This document shows, piece after piece, positions 8,789 through 20,300 of a stretch of 54,823 bases of DNA. The DNA is taken from assembly GCF_000836725.1 (NCBI RefSeq), contig NZ_JXTH01000011.1, positions 1 to 54,823 on the forward strand, written 5' to 3'. Both the position numbers and the translations under genes were made by a program. How positions within the stretch are numbered: the stretch's first letter is position 1; every line of letters begins with the position of its first letter. The DNA comes from Anoxybacillus thermarum (lineage in GTDB: Bacteria; Bacillota; Bacilli; Bacillales; Anoxybacillaceae). The notes below the pieces were generated by a model that saw only the letters and a list, made by a program, of their open reading frames with translations, was not told the DNA's origin and made no database searches.

Positions 8789-8817
8789 AAGGATAGGAAT
8801 CTCCTATCCTTTTTTAC
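8787..8817 (+). terminator. Intrinsic terminator after yurZ
   Basis: AAAAGGATAGGA and TCCTATCCTTTT form a stem around ATC, followed by T residues. Confidence 0.85.
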
Positions 8818-8852
8818 ATATGTGATAAAGTAAACAAACTTTCTAAACAAAA

Positions 8853-8868
8853 AAGTATCAAAATACTT
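8853..8868. promoter_or_regulatory. Inverted repeat upstream of the suf promoter
   Basis: AAGTAT and ATACTT flank CAAA, and a further ATACTT occurs at 8884-8889 inside the promoter spacer. The palindrome ends 10 bases before the -35 box, a place where a regulator could bind. The protein is unknown. Confidence 0.4.
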
Positions 8869-8877
8869 GCAATAAGG

Positions 8878-8906
8878 TTGCTAATACTTTTCATCTGTTA
8901 TAAAAT
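8878..8906 (+). promoter_or_regulatory. Sigma-A promoter of sufCDSUB
   Basis: TTGCTA at 8878-8883 and TAAAAT at 8901-8906 with a 17-base spacer. The predicted start is near 8913, which puts it inside the direct repeat at 8910-8929. Confidence 0.55.
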
Positions 8907-8909
8907 TGT

Positions 8910-8929
8910 AATGAGAATAAAATGAGAAT
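8910..8929 (+). repeat. Direct repeat at the suf transcription start
   Basis: AATGAGAAT occurs twice, at 8910-8918 and 8921-8929, one DNA helical turn apart and across the predicted transcription start. This geometry suits an operator. The half-sites look somewhat like Fur half-sites (TGAGAAT) but are direct rather than inverted. Confidence 0.5.
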
Positions 8930-8970
8930 TACGTTTTTATGAACATAAGCGAAACTGGAGGTATTTTTTT

Positions 8971-9750
8971 ATGGCAACATTAACGATTAAAGATCTTCAC
9001 GTTGCAATTGATGGAAAAGAAATTTTAAAAGGGGTCAACCTTGAAATTAAAGGCGGTGAGTTCCATGCCATCATGGGACCGAACGGAACGGGAAAATCGA
9101 CATTATCGGCGGCAATTATGGGTCATCCAAAATATGAAGTAACAAAAGGGAGCATTACGTTAGACGGGCAAGACGTATTAGAAATGGAAGTAGATGAACG
9201 TGCTCGTGCTGGTCTCTTTTTAGCCATGCAATATCCGAGCGAAATTAGCGGTGTGACGAATGCTGATTTTCTTCGTTCAGCGATTAACGCACGTCGTGGA
9301 GAAGGAAATGAAATTTCATTAATGAAATTCATTCGTCAATTAGATGAAAAAATGGCGTTTTTAGAAATGAATTCAGATATGGCTCATCGCTACTTGAATG
9401 AAGGATTCTCGGGCGGGGAGAAAAAGCGAAACGAAATTTTACAACTCATGATGTTGCAACCGAAAATTGCAATTTTAGACGAAATCGACTCAGGTCTTGA
9501 CATCGATGCATTAAAAGTTGTTGCAAAAGGTGTAAATGAAATGCGAAACAGCGAATTTGGCTGTTTAATTATTACTCACTATCAGCGCCTATTAAACTAC
9601 ATTACACCAGATTATGTGCATGTTATGATGCAAGGACGTATCGTAAAATCAGGCGGTCCAGAATTAGCACAACGTCTTGAAGCAGAAGGATATGATTGGA
9701 TTAAAAAAGAGTTAGGCATTGAAGATGAAGTCGTTGAGCAAGAAGCGTAA
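8971..9750 (+). CDS. sufC: Fe-S cluster assembly ATPase SufC
   Basis: The 259-residue ABC-type ATPase of the SufBCD scaffold, which builds Fe-S clusters in the cytoplasm. Walker A is GPNGTGKST near residue 36, the signature segment is GFSGGEKKRNE, and Walker B reads IAILDEIDSGLDID, with the D-loop typical of SufC. ACTGGAGG lies upstream of ATG 8971. It heads the operon sufC-sufD-sufS-sufU-sufB, the standard Bacillus order. Confidence 0.95.
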   Translation: MATLTIKDLHVAIDGKEILKGVNLEIKGGEFHAIMGPNGTGKSTLSAAIMGHPKYEVTKGSITLDGQDVLEMEVDERARAGLFLAMQYPSEISGVTNADFLRSAINARRGEGNEISLMKFIRQLDEKMAFLEMNSDMAHRYLNEGFSGGEKKRNEILQLMMLQPKIAILDEIDSGLDIDALKVVAKGVNEMRNSEFGCLIITHYQRLLNYITPDYVHVMMQGRIVKSGGPELAQRLEAEGYDWIKKELGIEDEVVEQEA

Positions 9751-9768
9751 GCGTTAGGAGGATTTAGG

Positions 9769-12726
<2,958 letters not shown>

Positions 12727-12743
12727 AAAAGGAGGCGAACGGG

Positions 12744-14141
12744 ATGGCAAAAAAAATGCCAGAAATCGGTGAATATAAGTACGGTTTCGCCGATAAAGAC
12801 GTATCAGTTTTCCGCGCTGAGCGCGGATTAACGCGCGAAATTGTAGAAGAAATTTCGCGAATGAAAAATGAACCACAATGGATGCTTGAATTTCGTTTAA
12901 AAGCGTTAGATATTTTTTACAGCATGCCGATGCCACAATGGGGTGGCGATTTATCGAGCTTAGATTTCGATGAAATTACGTATTACGTTAAACCATCAGA
13001 AAAATCTGGACGTTCATGGGATGAAGTGCCAGAAGAAATTAAAGCAACGTTTGATAAACTCGGTATTCCAGAAGCAGAACAAAAATATTTAGCAGGGGTA
13101 TCGGCTCAATACGAATCGGAAGTTGTATACCACAACATGAAAGAAGATCTAGAAAAATTAGGTGTCATTTTTAAAGATACAGACTCGGCGCTAAAAGAAA
13201 ATGAAGATTTGTTCCGCGAGCATTGGGCAAAAGTCGTTCCGCCGACGGATAATAAATTTGCGGCGCTAAACTCAGCTGTTTGGTCGGGTGGCTCATTCAT
13301 TTACGTGCCAAAAGGTGTAAAAGTTGATACGCCGTTGCAAGCGTATTTCCGTATTAACTCTGAAAATATGGGACAATTTGAACGGACGTTAATTATCGTC
13401 GATGAAGGGGCGCATGTTCATTACGTCGAAGGCTGCACGGCGCCTGTATATACGACAAACTCGCTTCATAGTGCAGTCGTTGAAATTATCGTGAAAAAAG
13501 GCGCGTATTGCCGTTATACGACGATTCAAAACTGGGCGAACAACGTCTTTAACCTTGTTACAAAGCGCGCGGTTTGTGAAGAGAACGCAACGATGGAATG
13601 GATTGACGGAAACATTGGGTCGAAATTAACGATGAAATATCCAGCAGTCGTTTTAAAAGGAGAAGGTGCGCGTGGATTGACACTTTCGATTGCGATTGCT
13701 GGCAAAGGGCAACATCAAGATGCAGGGGCGAAAATGATTCACTTAGCGCCAAACACGTCATCAACGATCGTATCCAAATCCATTTCAAAACAAGGTGGAA
13801 AAGTCACATATCGCGGTATCGTTCATTTCGGACGAAAAGCGGACGGTTCCCGTTCAAATATTGAGTGTGATACGCTCATTATGGATAATCAATCGACATC
13901 CGATACGATTCCATATAACGAAATTTTAAACGACAACATTTCTCTTGAACATGAAGCAAAAGTATCGAAAGTATCGGAAGAACAACTATTTTATTTAATG
14001 AGCCGCGGCATTTCCGAACAAGAAGCGACAGAAATGATCGTGATGGGCTTTATTGAGCCGTTTACGAGAGAATTGCCGATGGAATATGCGGTTGAAATGA
14101 ACCGTCTCATCAAATTTGAAATGGAAGGTAGCATTGGATAA
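12744..14141 (+). CDS. sufB: Fe-S cluster assembly scaffold SufB
   Basis: A 465-residue scaffold on which clusters are built with SufC and SufD. The beta-helix core contains [29 protein letters not shown] (the Cys used as a sulfur acceptor in the family) and the end segment [19 protein letters not shown]. The open frame reaches back to 12663, but ATG 12744 follows AAAGGAGG and gives the standard [15 protein letters not shown] start. It is the last gene of the operon and has a strong terminator. Confidence 0.95.
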   Translation: MAKKMPEIGEYKYGFADKDVSVFRAERGLTREIVEEISRMKNEPQWMLEFRLKALDIFYSMPMPQWGGDLSSLDFDEITYYVKPSEKSGRSWDEVPEEIKATFDKLGIPEAEQKYLAGVSAQYESEVVYHNMKEDLEKLGVIFKDTDSALKENEDLFREHWAKVVPPTDNKFAALNSAVWSGGSFIYVPKGVKVDTPLQAYFRINSENMGQFERTLIIVDEGAHVHYVEGCTAPVYTTNSLHSAVVEIIVKKGAYCRYTTIQNWANNVFNLVTKRAVCEENATMEWIDGNIGSKLTMKYPAVVLKGEGARGLTLSIAIAGKGQHQDAGAKMIHLAPNTSSTIVSKSISKQGGKVTYRGIVHFGRKADGSRSNIECDTLIMDNQSTSDTIPYNEILNDNISLEHEAKVSKVSEEQLFYLMSRGISEQEATEMIVMGFIEPFTRELPMEYAVEMNRLIKFEMEGSIG

Positions 14142-14147
14142 CGAATA

Positions 14148-14186
14148 GCTGATGATCTGCGCCATGCAGATCATCGGCTTTTTTTG
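14148..14186 (+). terminator. Intrinsic terminator of the suf operon
   Basis: GCTGATGATCTGC and GCAGATCATCGGC form a 13-bp stem with loop GCCAT, followed by seven T residues. Confidence 0.9.
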
Positions 14187-14219
14187 TATGTTGTGGTAAG
14201 ATGAATGTAGGTGATGAAT

Positions 14220-15068
14220 ATGATTTATGTCGGACTAACGGGATGGGGCGACCATGACAGTTTATATCCGTCTCGTCTTGCGTCAAAAGATAAGTTACAA
14301 GCGTATGCGGCCCACTTTCCAACCGTTGAAGTTGATGCGTATTTTTATGCCATTCAACCGCGCCAAAACGTTGAAAAATGGTTAACGGAAACGCCTGCGT
14401 CATTCCAATTTATCGTGAAGGCGTATCAAGGAATGACAGGGCATCAACGAGGGGACATTCCATATGCGAACAAAGAAGAAATGTTTACTGCATTTCTCCA
14501 ATCGATTGAGCCGTTTCGGCAAGGAAATAAGCTCGCCATGGTATTGTTTCAATTTCCGCCGTGGTTCGATTGTAAAAAAGAGCATGTTCACTATTTGCGT
14601 TGGTGTCGGGAGCGAATGAAAGATATTCCTGTAGCGCTTGAATTTCGTCATCAATCGTGGTTTTCCCCTCCGTTTTATGAAAAGACATTGCGTTTTATGG
14701 AGGAAGAGCGATGGATTCATAGCATTTGCGATGAACCGCAAGCGGGGGAAGGATCGGTACCGACTGTTCTTCATCCAACAGATCGAAAGAAAACGCTCAT
14801 TCGTCTACACGGACGCAATGTCGCTGGCTGGAATAAAAGAGATGACGAAAATTGGCGTGCCGTCCGTTATTTATATCGCTACAACGAGCAAGAGCTACAA
14901 GAGTGGGCACAACATATTCGTATGTTACAAACAAAATGTGAACACATTTACGTACTATTTAACAACAACTCAGGAGGAGATGCCGCTCATAATGCAAAAC
15001 AGTTATTGCAGTTGTTAGGCATTGAGTATACAAATTTAGCACCGCGACAATTAGATTTGTTTTCATAA
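14220..15068 (+). CDS. yunF: DUF72 family protein YunF
   Basis: A 282-residue member of the DUF72 family, which has a TIM-barrel fold. MIYVGLTGWGDHDSLYP at the start, FPTVEVDAYFYAIQ, FIVKAYQGMTGHQR and the FNNNSGGDAAHNA segment near the C-terminus are typical. The biochemical function is unknown. AGGTG at 14209-14213 places the start at ATG 14220; earlier GTG/ATG codons lie inside the binding site. It begins the yunF-yunE-yunD-yunC-yunB series. Confidence 0.85.
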   Translation: MIYVGLTGWGDHDSLYPSRLASKDKLQAYAAHFPTVEVDAYFYAIQPRQNVEKWLTETPASFQFIVKAYQGMTGHQRGDIPYANKEEMFTAFLQSIEPFRQGNKLAMVLFQFPPWFDCKKEHVHYLRWCRERMKDIPVALEFRHQSWFSPPFYEKTLRFMEEERWIHSICDEPQAGEGSVPTVLHPTDRKKTLIRLHGRNVAGWNKRDDENWRAVRYLYRYNEQELQEWAQHIRMLQTKCEHIYVLFNNNSGGDAAHNAKQLLQLLGIEYTNLAPRQLDLFS

Positions 15069-15081
15069 TGGGGGATCAAAA

Positions 15082-15900
15082 ATGGAATATGTATTTCTTT
15101 TAATCATCGGTCTTTTAGCAGGGACGATTGGTAGCCTTGTCGGTTTAGGGGGAGGGGTCATTATCGTTCCCGCGCTTCTTTTTTTAAGTGCTGCGCACGT
15201 ATTGCCGACCATTTCACCACAAGTGGCTGTTGGGACATCGCTTGTTGTCATTATTTTTAATGGATTGTCATCAACTTTAACGTATATGAAGCATAAGATG
15301 GTTGACTATAAAAGCGGTTTATTTTTTTTCATCGGTAGTGGCCCAGGGGCGATGCTTGGCGCGTGGGTGAATCAACATGTACATATGCATCATTTTTCAC
15401 TTTATTTTGGATTATTTCTCATTGCTGTTTCATTTTTGCTTATGTTCCAATCGCGTCTGTCCCCGTCTAATAAGCGCACGTTTTCAGTTGTGCGTACATA
15501 CGTCACGAATGAAGGGGAGGAAGTGACGTATGGATATCATCCGTTTAGCGCTACGTTCATTGCGTTTGTTGTCGGGTTTGTTGGTGGATTTTTTGGGATC
15601 GGTGGTGGGTCGCTTATGGTACCTGCGATGATGCTATTATTTTTATTTCCTCCTCACGTTGCCGTTGCGACATCGATGTTTATCGTCTTTTTATCATCTA
15701 TTGTTAGTTCAATGACGCACGTCTTTATGGGGAATGTCGCTTGGACGTTTGCCCTTTCGCTTATTCCGGGCGTATGGATTGGGGCGAAATGTGGGGTGTG
15801 GCTTAATCGACGATTAAAAGGAAAAACGGTCGTGACGTTATTACGAATTGTACTTATTTTACTTGGTGTTCGTTTAATTATGCAAGGACTTGGATCGTAA
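15082..15900 (+). CDS. yunE: TauE/SafE-family membrane transporter YunE
   Basis: A 272-residue membrane protein with about eight hydrophobic segments and the two repeated glycine-rich motifs of the TauE/SafE family: GLGGGVIIVPALLF near residue 21 and FGIGGGSLMVPAMML near residue 170. Members export sulfite or other sulfur-containing anions. The substrate here is unknown; the surrounding sulfur genes make a sulfur compound plausible. GGGGGAT precedes ATG 15082 closely after yunF. Confidence 0.8.
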   Translation: MEYVFLLIIGLLAGTIGSLVGLGGGVIIVPALLFLSAAHVLPTISPQVAVGTSLVVIIFNGLSSTLTYMKHKMVDYKSGLFFFIGSGPGAMLGAWVNQHVHMHHFSLYFGLFLIAVSFLLMFQSRLSPSNKRTFSVVRTYVTNEGEEVTYGYHPFSATFIAFVVGFVGGFFGIGGGSLMVPAMMLLFLFPPHVAVATSMFIVFLSSIVSSMTHVFMGNVAWTFALSLIPGVWIGAKCGVWLNRRLKGKTVVTLLRIVLILLGVRLIMQGLGS

Positions 15901-15923
15901 AAAAGAAAGGTGTGTTGCAAGCG

Positions 15924-17312
15924 TTGAGGGAGACGATACATATTTATCATACAAACGATGTGCATAGCCATTTTGAGCGATGGCCAAAAGTTGTTCACTA
16001 TTTACAAACAGTAAGAAAAAAGCATCAACAAAATCGCGAGCATATGGTTTTACTTGATATTGGTGATTTTATCGATCGTTTTCATCCCCTTACTGAAGCG
16101 TCAGCAGGAAAGGCAAACGTCATTCTTTTAAACGATGTCGCATACGATGCGATCACGATTGGGAATAATGAAGGAATTACGCTTAGCCATGAACAGCTCG
16201 ATACGTTGTACACGAACGCTACGTTTTCGGTCATCGTGGCGAACATTTTTTATGAAAACGGAGAGCGCCCGCGCTGGATGAAGCCATATGTTATGATGAC
16301 GTTTGGACATGTTCGTGTTGCGTTTATTGGAGTGACTGTTCCGTTTCAGACGTTTTATGAATTGCTTGGATGGCGTGTTGCCGATCCATTTGACACGGTT
16401 GCTCAACTCATTGAACAACTTTCAGAAAAAGTGGATGCAATTGTTTTATTGTCTCATTTAGGGATAAATGATGATGAAAAAATGGCTCATATGTTTCCAC
16501 AATTGACTGCGATTTTAGGTGGGCATACACATCACGTATTTGAACATGGCAAACGAGTGAATGAAACTTTGCTTTGTGGAGCAGGGAAGTTTGCGGAATA
16601 TGTCGGATGTTTAACATTGTCAATCGATAAAAATAGCCGGAAAGTTGAGGCATGCGCATATGTCCAACATACCGATGCATTAGAAGATGAATGTACGGAA
16701 ACGAAACAAAAATTAAATCATATGATTGAGCAAGCAACAAATGCATTGGCACAACCGATTGTGCATTTGCCTGAACCGTTACATATGGACTGGTTTTCCC
16801 CTTCCCCATTTGCGTCGCTTCTTGCCCAAGCGTTGAACGAATGGTGTGAAAGTGATATAGCGATGGTCAATGCGGGTGTTTTGCTTGCATCATTGCCAAA
16901 AGGCGTTGTGACGAAAGGGGATATCCATCGCATTTGCCCGCACCCAATTAATCCGTGCAAAGTATATTTGCGCGGAAGCGAATTAAAAGAAGTCATTTTG
17001 CAAGCGGAAACGGAACAAATAAAACAGTTGCGGGTGAGGGGATTCGGATTTCGCGGCGAAGTGATGGGACAAATGGTGTACGATGGCGTCACGATCGAGA
17101 AAGAGACAATGTCGGACGGTCAAGCACATGTGCGTCGCATTTTTATTCATCATCAGCCAATTGATGAGCAAAAAACGTATGCGGTCGCGACGATTGATAT
17201 GTTTACGTTCGGACACTTATATCCTGAAATATATCGTGCGAAAAAGCAATATTACATGCCCGAAATGTTGCGGGATGTGCTTGCGTGGAAGCTAAAAAAC
17301 ATGTATCAATAG
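15924..17312 (+). CDS. yunD: 5'-nucleotidase/metallophosphoesterase YunD
   Basis: A metallophosphoesterase of the 5'-nucleotidase family, about 462 residues. The N-terminal catalytic domain carries IYHTNDVHSH, LDIGDFIDRF, GNNEG and GGHTHHVF, the metal ligands of the family; the C-terminal half is the nucleotidase substrate-binding domain. No signal peptide is visible, unlike secreted 5'-nucleotidases. Start choice is uncertain: AAAGGTG at 15906-15912 fits TTG 15924 best, with TTG 15915 as alternative. The exact substrate is unknown. Confidence 0.8.
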   Translation: MRETIHIYHTNDVHSHFERWPKVVHYLQTVRKKHQQNREHMVLLDIGDFIDRFHPLTEASAGKANVILLNDVAYDAITIGNNEGITLSHEQLDTLYTNATFSVIVANIFYENGERPRWMKPYVMMTFGHVRVAFIGVTVPFQTFYELLGWRVADPFDTVAQLIEQLSEKVDAIVLLSHLGINDDEKMAHMFPQLTAILGGHTHHVFEHGKRVNETLLCGAGKFAEYVGCLTLSIDKNSRKVEACAYVQHTDALEDECTETKQKLNHMIEQATNALAQPIVHLPEPLHMDWFSPSPFASLLAQALNEWCESDIAMVNAGVLLASLPKGVVTKGDIHRICPHPINPCKVYLRGSELKEVILQAETEQIKQLRVRGFGFRGEVMGQMVYDGVTIEKETMSDGQAHVRRIFIHHQPIDEQKTYAVATIDMFTFGHLYPEIYRAKKQYYMPEMLRDVLAWKLKNMYQ

Positions 17313-17365
17313 GCACGCTTCGATCTTTTATTCATACATTGAATAAAAGAAAGGAGCGTGAATAT

Positions 17366-17668
17366 ATGATTGAATTAAAGCCGTTATGGATTGACGGAGA
17401 GCCGTTTACAGCCATTTCTGTTCAGTTGCCTAAAACGACGTTGTTAGCTGTTGCTAATGATAAAGGATATATTATGTGTGGGGCGTTAGATGTGGCTTTA
17501 TTAAACGAAAAGTTGCGCGACCGTGGCATTGTAGCTGGAAGAGCGGTAGGGGTGCGGACAATTGATCAATTGTTAGAAGCACCGCTTGAGTCTGTTACGC
17601 TTGCTGCTGAACAATTAGGTATTTCACGTGGAATGAAAGGAAAAGACGCCTTGCTCCTGATGAAATAA
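17366..17668 (+). CDS. yunC: YunC family protein (DUF1805)
   Basis: A 100-residue protein of the YunC/DUF1805 family. It contains GYIMCGALDVALLNEKLRDRG and the segment AGRAVGVRTIDQLLEAPL, which are characteristic of the family; the function is unknown. ATG 17366 has AAGGAG at 17351-17356. The open frame reaches back over the end of yunD, but that part is not conserved. Confidence 0.8.
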   Translation: MIELKPLWIDGEPFTAISVQLPKTTLLAVANDKGYIMCGALDVALLNEKLRDRGIVAGRAVGVRTIDQLLEAPLESVTLAAEQLGISRGMKGKDALLLMK

Positions 17669-17671
17669 AAT

Positions 17672-17699
17672 AATAATCCCCTGCTTGATCGCATACATA
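17672..17699 (+). promoter_or_regulatory. Possible sigma-E promoter for yunB
   Basis: CATACATA at 17692-17699 resembles the sigma-E -10 element, with an AT-rich AATAAT about 14 bases upstream. yunB is a mother-cell sporulation gene in B. subtilis, so sigma-E control is expected, but the match is loose. Confidence 0.3.
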
Positions 17700-17719
17700 T
17701 AGCGTGAGAGGGGGGATTT

Positions 17720-18466
17720 TTGTTGTATCAACAACTACGCAAAAGAAGAAAACCGCTACCCATCCGCTATATTTTTTTAATTACCTTTATTTTTTTTATC
17801 ATTTCGACTGTTGCGAGCCTTTGGTTTATTAATAGAGGAATTGAACCAACGCTGATGGCGATCGCCGAAAAAGAAACGCGCCGCTTAGCGAATTTAGTGA
17901 TAAATAATGCGATTAATCAACAAATTGCTGAAGACGACTTTCGAGTTGAAAATTTTATCAAAATTGAAAAAGATGAGCATGGGAAAATTTCCGCAATAGA
18001 TTTTAATGCTACCGTTGTGAATCGTGTATTAGCTAAAACGACAAATCGAGTTCAACGAAATTTAAAAGCGGCATCAGAAGGAAAACTATCGGCGCTTGAG
18101 TTTCCAGATGTTCAAATTGAAACGGAAAAAGAACAAGGAATCGTCTATTATATCCCGCTCGGACAAGCAACGAATAACGTATTGTTAGGAAATTTAGGAC
18201 CGCACATCCCGGTTCGTTTTTACGTCATTGGGGATGTTCATTCGGACGTAAATAAAAATATACGTCCGTTTGGCATAAATAATGCTTTAATAGAAATAGC
18301 AATTCATATTGAAGTTAACGTGCAAATTATTATTCCATTTGCTACAAAAACAGCAACGATTCAAAACGACATTCCTGTAGCGATTCAAATTATTCAAGGG
18401 GAAGTTCCACAATTTTATAATCAAGGTGGGGAAGGAAATACGTCAATTGAAATTCCAGTTGAATAA
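17720..18466 (+). CDS. yunB: Sporulation protein YunB
   Basis: A 248-residue protein with one membrane segment near residues 18-40 (IFLITFIFFIISTVASLWFI) after a basic N-terminus, and a large outer domain. It matches the sporulation protein YunB, required for normal spore formation in B. subtilis. The domain carries LGNLGPHIPVRFYVIGDV and the repeated IEVNVQIIIPFATKT type strands. Start TTG 17720 or the adjacent TTG 17723, after GAGGGGGGA. Confidence 0.85.
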   Translation: MLYQQLRKRRKPLPIRYIFLITFIFFIISTVASLWFINRGIEPTLMAIAEKETRRLANLVINNAINQQIAEDDFRVENFIKIEKDEHGKISAIDFNATVVNRVLAKTTNRVQRNLKAASEGKLSALEFPDVQIETEKEQGIVYYIPLGQATNNVLLGNLGPHIPVRFYVIGDVHSDVNKNIRPFGINNALIEIAIHIEVNVQIIIPFATKTATIQNDIPVAIQIIQGEVPQFYNQGGEGNTSIEIPVE

Positions 18467-18504
18467 TAAAAAATTCTGAAAATTTTATTTTTTGAAATAT
18501 TATT

Positions 18505-18533
18505 TTGACAAAAAGCTTGTCCGTTGATATACT
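18505..18533 (+). promoter_or_regulatory. Sigma-A promoter of the NSS transporter operon
   Basis: TTGACA at 18505-18510 and TATACT at 18528-18533, spacer exactly 17. The transcript would carry a leader of about 113 bases with an unused strong ribosome binding site (AGGAGGTG, 18583-18590). Confidence 0.8.
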
Positions 18534-18653
18534 TAAAACTAAAATGAAACAAAAAAGTCTGAAAAATTAAAATAATCGAACGAGGAGGTGTTCATCTTTT
18601 TATTACGTAACGATATGAAAAAATCAAAAACTGACTGAGGAGGGTATTTCATT

Positions 18654-20165
18654 ATGGAGAGTCGTCAACAATGGGGCACACGCGCCGGCTTTATTTTAGC
18701 AGCTGCTGGCTCGGCAATTGGATTGGGAAACATTTGGAGGTTTCCGGCTGTTGCATATGAAAATGGTGGAGGGGCATTTTTTCTTCCGTATTTATTTGCA
18801 TTATTAACAGCGGGTATTCCAATTCTTATATTGGAATTTGTGCTTGGACATAAGTATCGCGGTTCAGCGCCATTAACGTTCGCCCGTCTAAGCAAAGGAA
18901 CAGAATGGATTGGTTGGTGGCAAGTCCTTATTTCATTCGTTATTTCAACGTATTATTCCGTCGTTATTGCATGGGCGATGTCTTATACGTATTTTGCTTT
19001 CACATCAAAATGGGGGGAAAATACAGGGGACTTTTTATTCGGTGAGTATTTGAAATTAGCAGAAACACCGGGTACGTTCGGAAGTTTAGTTCCAGCTGTT
19101 TTGATTCCACTTCTTCTCGTTTGGATCATTAACTTAGCCGTTTTGTATAAAGGTGTTCGTAAAGGAATTGAAGCAGCAAATAAAATTTTCTTACCAACGC
19201 TTATCGTTCTTTTCTTTATTATCGTCATTCGCGCTGTGACGTTAGACGGAGCGATCGAAGGATTAAATGCATTTTTCAAACCAAATTGGGATCAAATTAT
19301 GAACGGAAAAGTATGGCTTGCGGCATATAGCCAAATTTTCTTTAGCTTATCGATTGCGTTCGCTATTATGATTACTTATTCAAGTTATTTACCAAAAAAA
19401 TCTGACATTACGAATAACGCATTTATTACAGGTTTTGCAAACTCAGGATTCGAGTTATTAGCTGGTATCGGCGTATTTAGCGTCCTTGGTTTTTTAGCAC
19501 AACAACAAGGCGTAGAAGTAAGCGAAGTTGTTAAAGGTGGCGTTGGATTGGCGTTCGTCGTCTTCCCACAAATTATTAATCAGTTTCCTGCGTTTAATGA
19601 GCTTTTCGGGGTATTATTTTTCCTTTCATTAACATTAGCAGGACTGACATCGCTTATTTCTATTTCAGAAACGTATGTTTCGGCAATTCAAGAAAAATTT
19701 GGTATATCTCGAACGAAAGCTGTTCTCGGCGGGGGAGGAGCAGCGGCGCTCATCGCATTAGTATTCGCTTCAAACGGCGGATTATATTTCTTAGATGTTG
19801 TTGACTATTTCATTAACAACTTTGGTGTTGCGCTCGTTGGATTAGTTGAAGTAGTTGTCATTGCATGGGTGCTAAAAGAACTAAATGCCCTTCAAGCCCA
19901 TGCAAATAGCGTGTCAGATATTATGGTAGGCGCGTGGTGGAAAATTTCGCTCTCTGTTGTCACACCAATTGTTTTAGGATACATGATGTTTGATAGCATT
20001 AAAACAAACGTGAAAGAAAATTATGGTGGATACGATACGTTATTCGTTGTGAAATACGGATGGATTGTTGCGGCGCTTGTTATCGTTCTCGGTTTTGTTC
20101 TTTCAGTAAAACGTTGGAAAGATGGAGTACTTTCCGTTCCGACAGATAAGGAGGTTTCGAGCTAA
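18654..20165 (+). CDS. Sodium-dependent transporter, NSS/SNF family (large subunit)
   Basis: A 503-residue transporter with about 12 membrane segments. The N-terminus WGTRAGFILAAAGSAIGLGNIWRFPAVAYENGGGAF is the signature of the neurotransmitter:sodium symporter family, in which TM1 lines the sodium and substrate site. Relatives import amino acids such as methionine or alanine with sodium. The substrate is not readable; the small MetS-type partner encoded immediately after argues for a methionine- or alanine-type importer. Strong GAGGAGGG ribosome binding site before ATG 18654. Confidence 0.9.
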   Translation: MESRQQWGTRAGFILAAAGSAIGLGNIWRFPAVAYENGGGAFFLPYLFALLTAGIPILILEFVLGHKYRGSAPLTFARLSKGTEWIGWWQVLISFVISTYYSVVIAWAMSYTYFAFTSKWGENTGDFLFGEYLKLAETPGTFGSLVPAVLIPLLLVWIINLAVLYKGVRKGIEAANKIFLPTLIVLFFIIVIRAVTLDGAIEGLNAFFKPNWDQIMNGKVWLAAYSQIFFSLSIAFAIMITYSSYLPKKSDITNNAFITGFANSGFELLAGIGVFSVLGFLAQQQGVEVSEVVKGGVGLAFVVFPQIINQFPAFNELFGVLFFLSLTLAGLTSLISISETYVSAIQEKFGISRTKAVLGGGGAAALIALVFASNGGLYFLDVVDYFINNFGVALVGLVEVVVIAWVLKELNALQAHANSVSDIMVGAWWKISLSVVTPIVLGYMMFDSIKTNVKENYGGYDTLFVVKYGWIVAALVIVLGFVLSVKRWKDGVLSVPTDKEVSS

Positions 20166-20269
20166 TGGAAACAAGTGCGCTTATTATGATGCTTGTCGGT
20201 ATGGGAATTATTTGGGGAGGTTTTGCTGCGAGCGTCGCTCATGCAGTAAAGAAAAGTCGGCAATCATAA
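20165..20269 (+). CDS. MetS-type small subunit of the NSS transporter
   Basis: A 34-residue protein starting at ATG 20165, which overlaps the transporter's TAA stop by one base, with AAGGAGG about 10 bases upstream. It has one hydrophobic segment (SALIMMLVGMGIIWGGFAASV) and a basic tail (HAVKKSRQS). This is the layout of the MetS family, the small subunit required by MetP-type NSS transporters in Corynebacterium. The position, overlap and topology make a real gene very likely; the pairing is inferred from that precedent. Confidence 0.85.
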   Translation: METSALIMMLVGMGIIWGGFAASVAHAVKKSRQS

Positions 20270-20300
20270 AAAAGATGGGGCATATGCCTCATCTTTTTTT
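20269..20300. terminator. Bidirectional terminator between NSS operon and lytH
   Basis: AAAAAGATGGGGC and GCCTCATCTTTTT form a stem (one G-U) around ATAT with T-runs on both strands; the 3' end of lytH lies in it. Confidence 0.8.

Noticed and set aside
14400-14774. 124-codon open frame on the minus strand
   Set aside because: It is entirely within yunF in antisense and lacks start signals.
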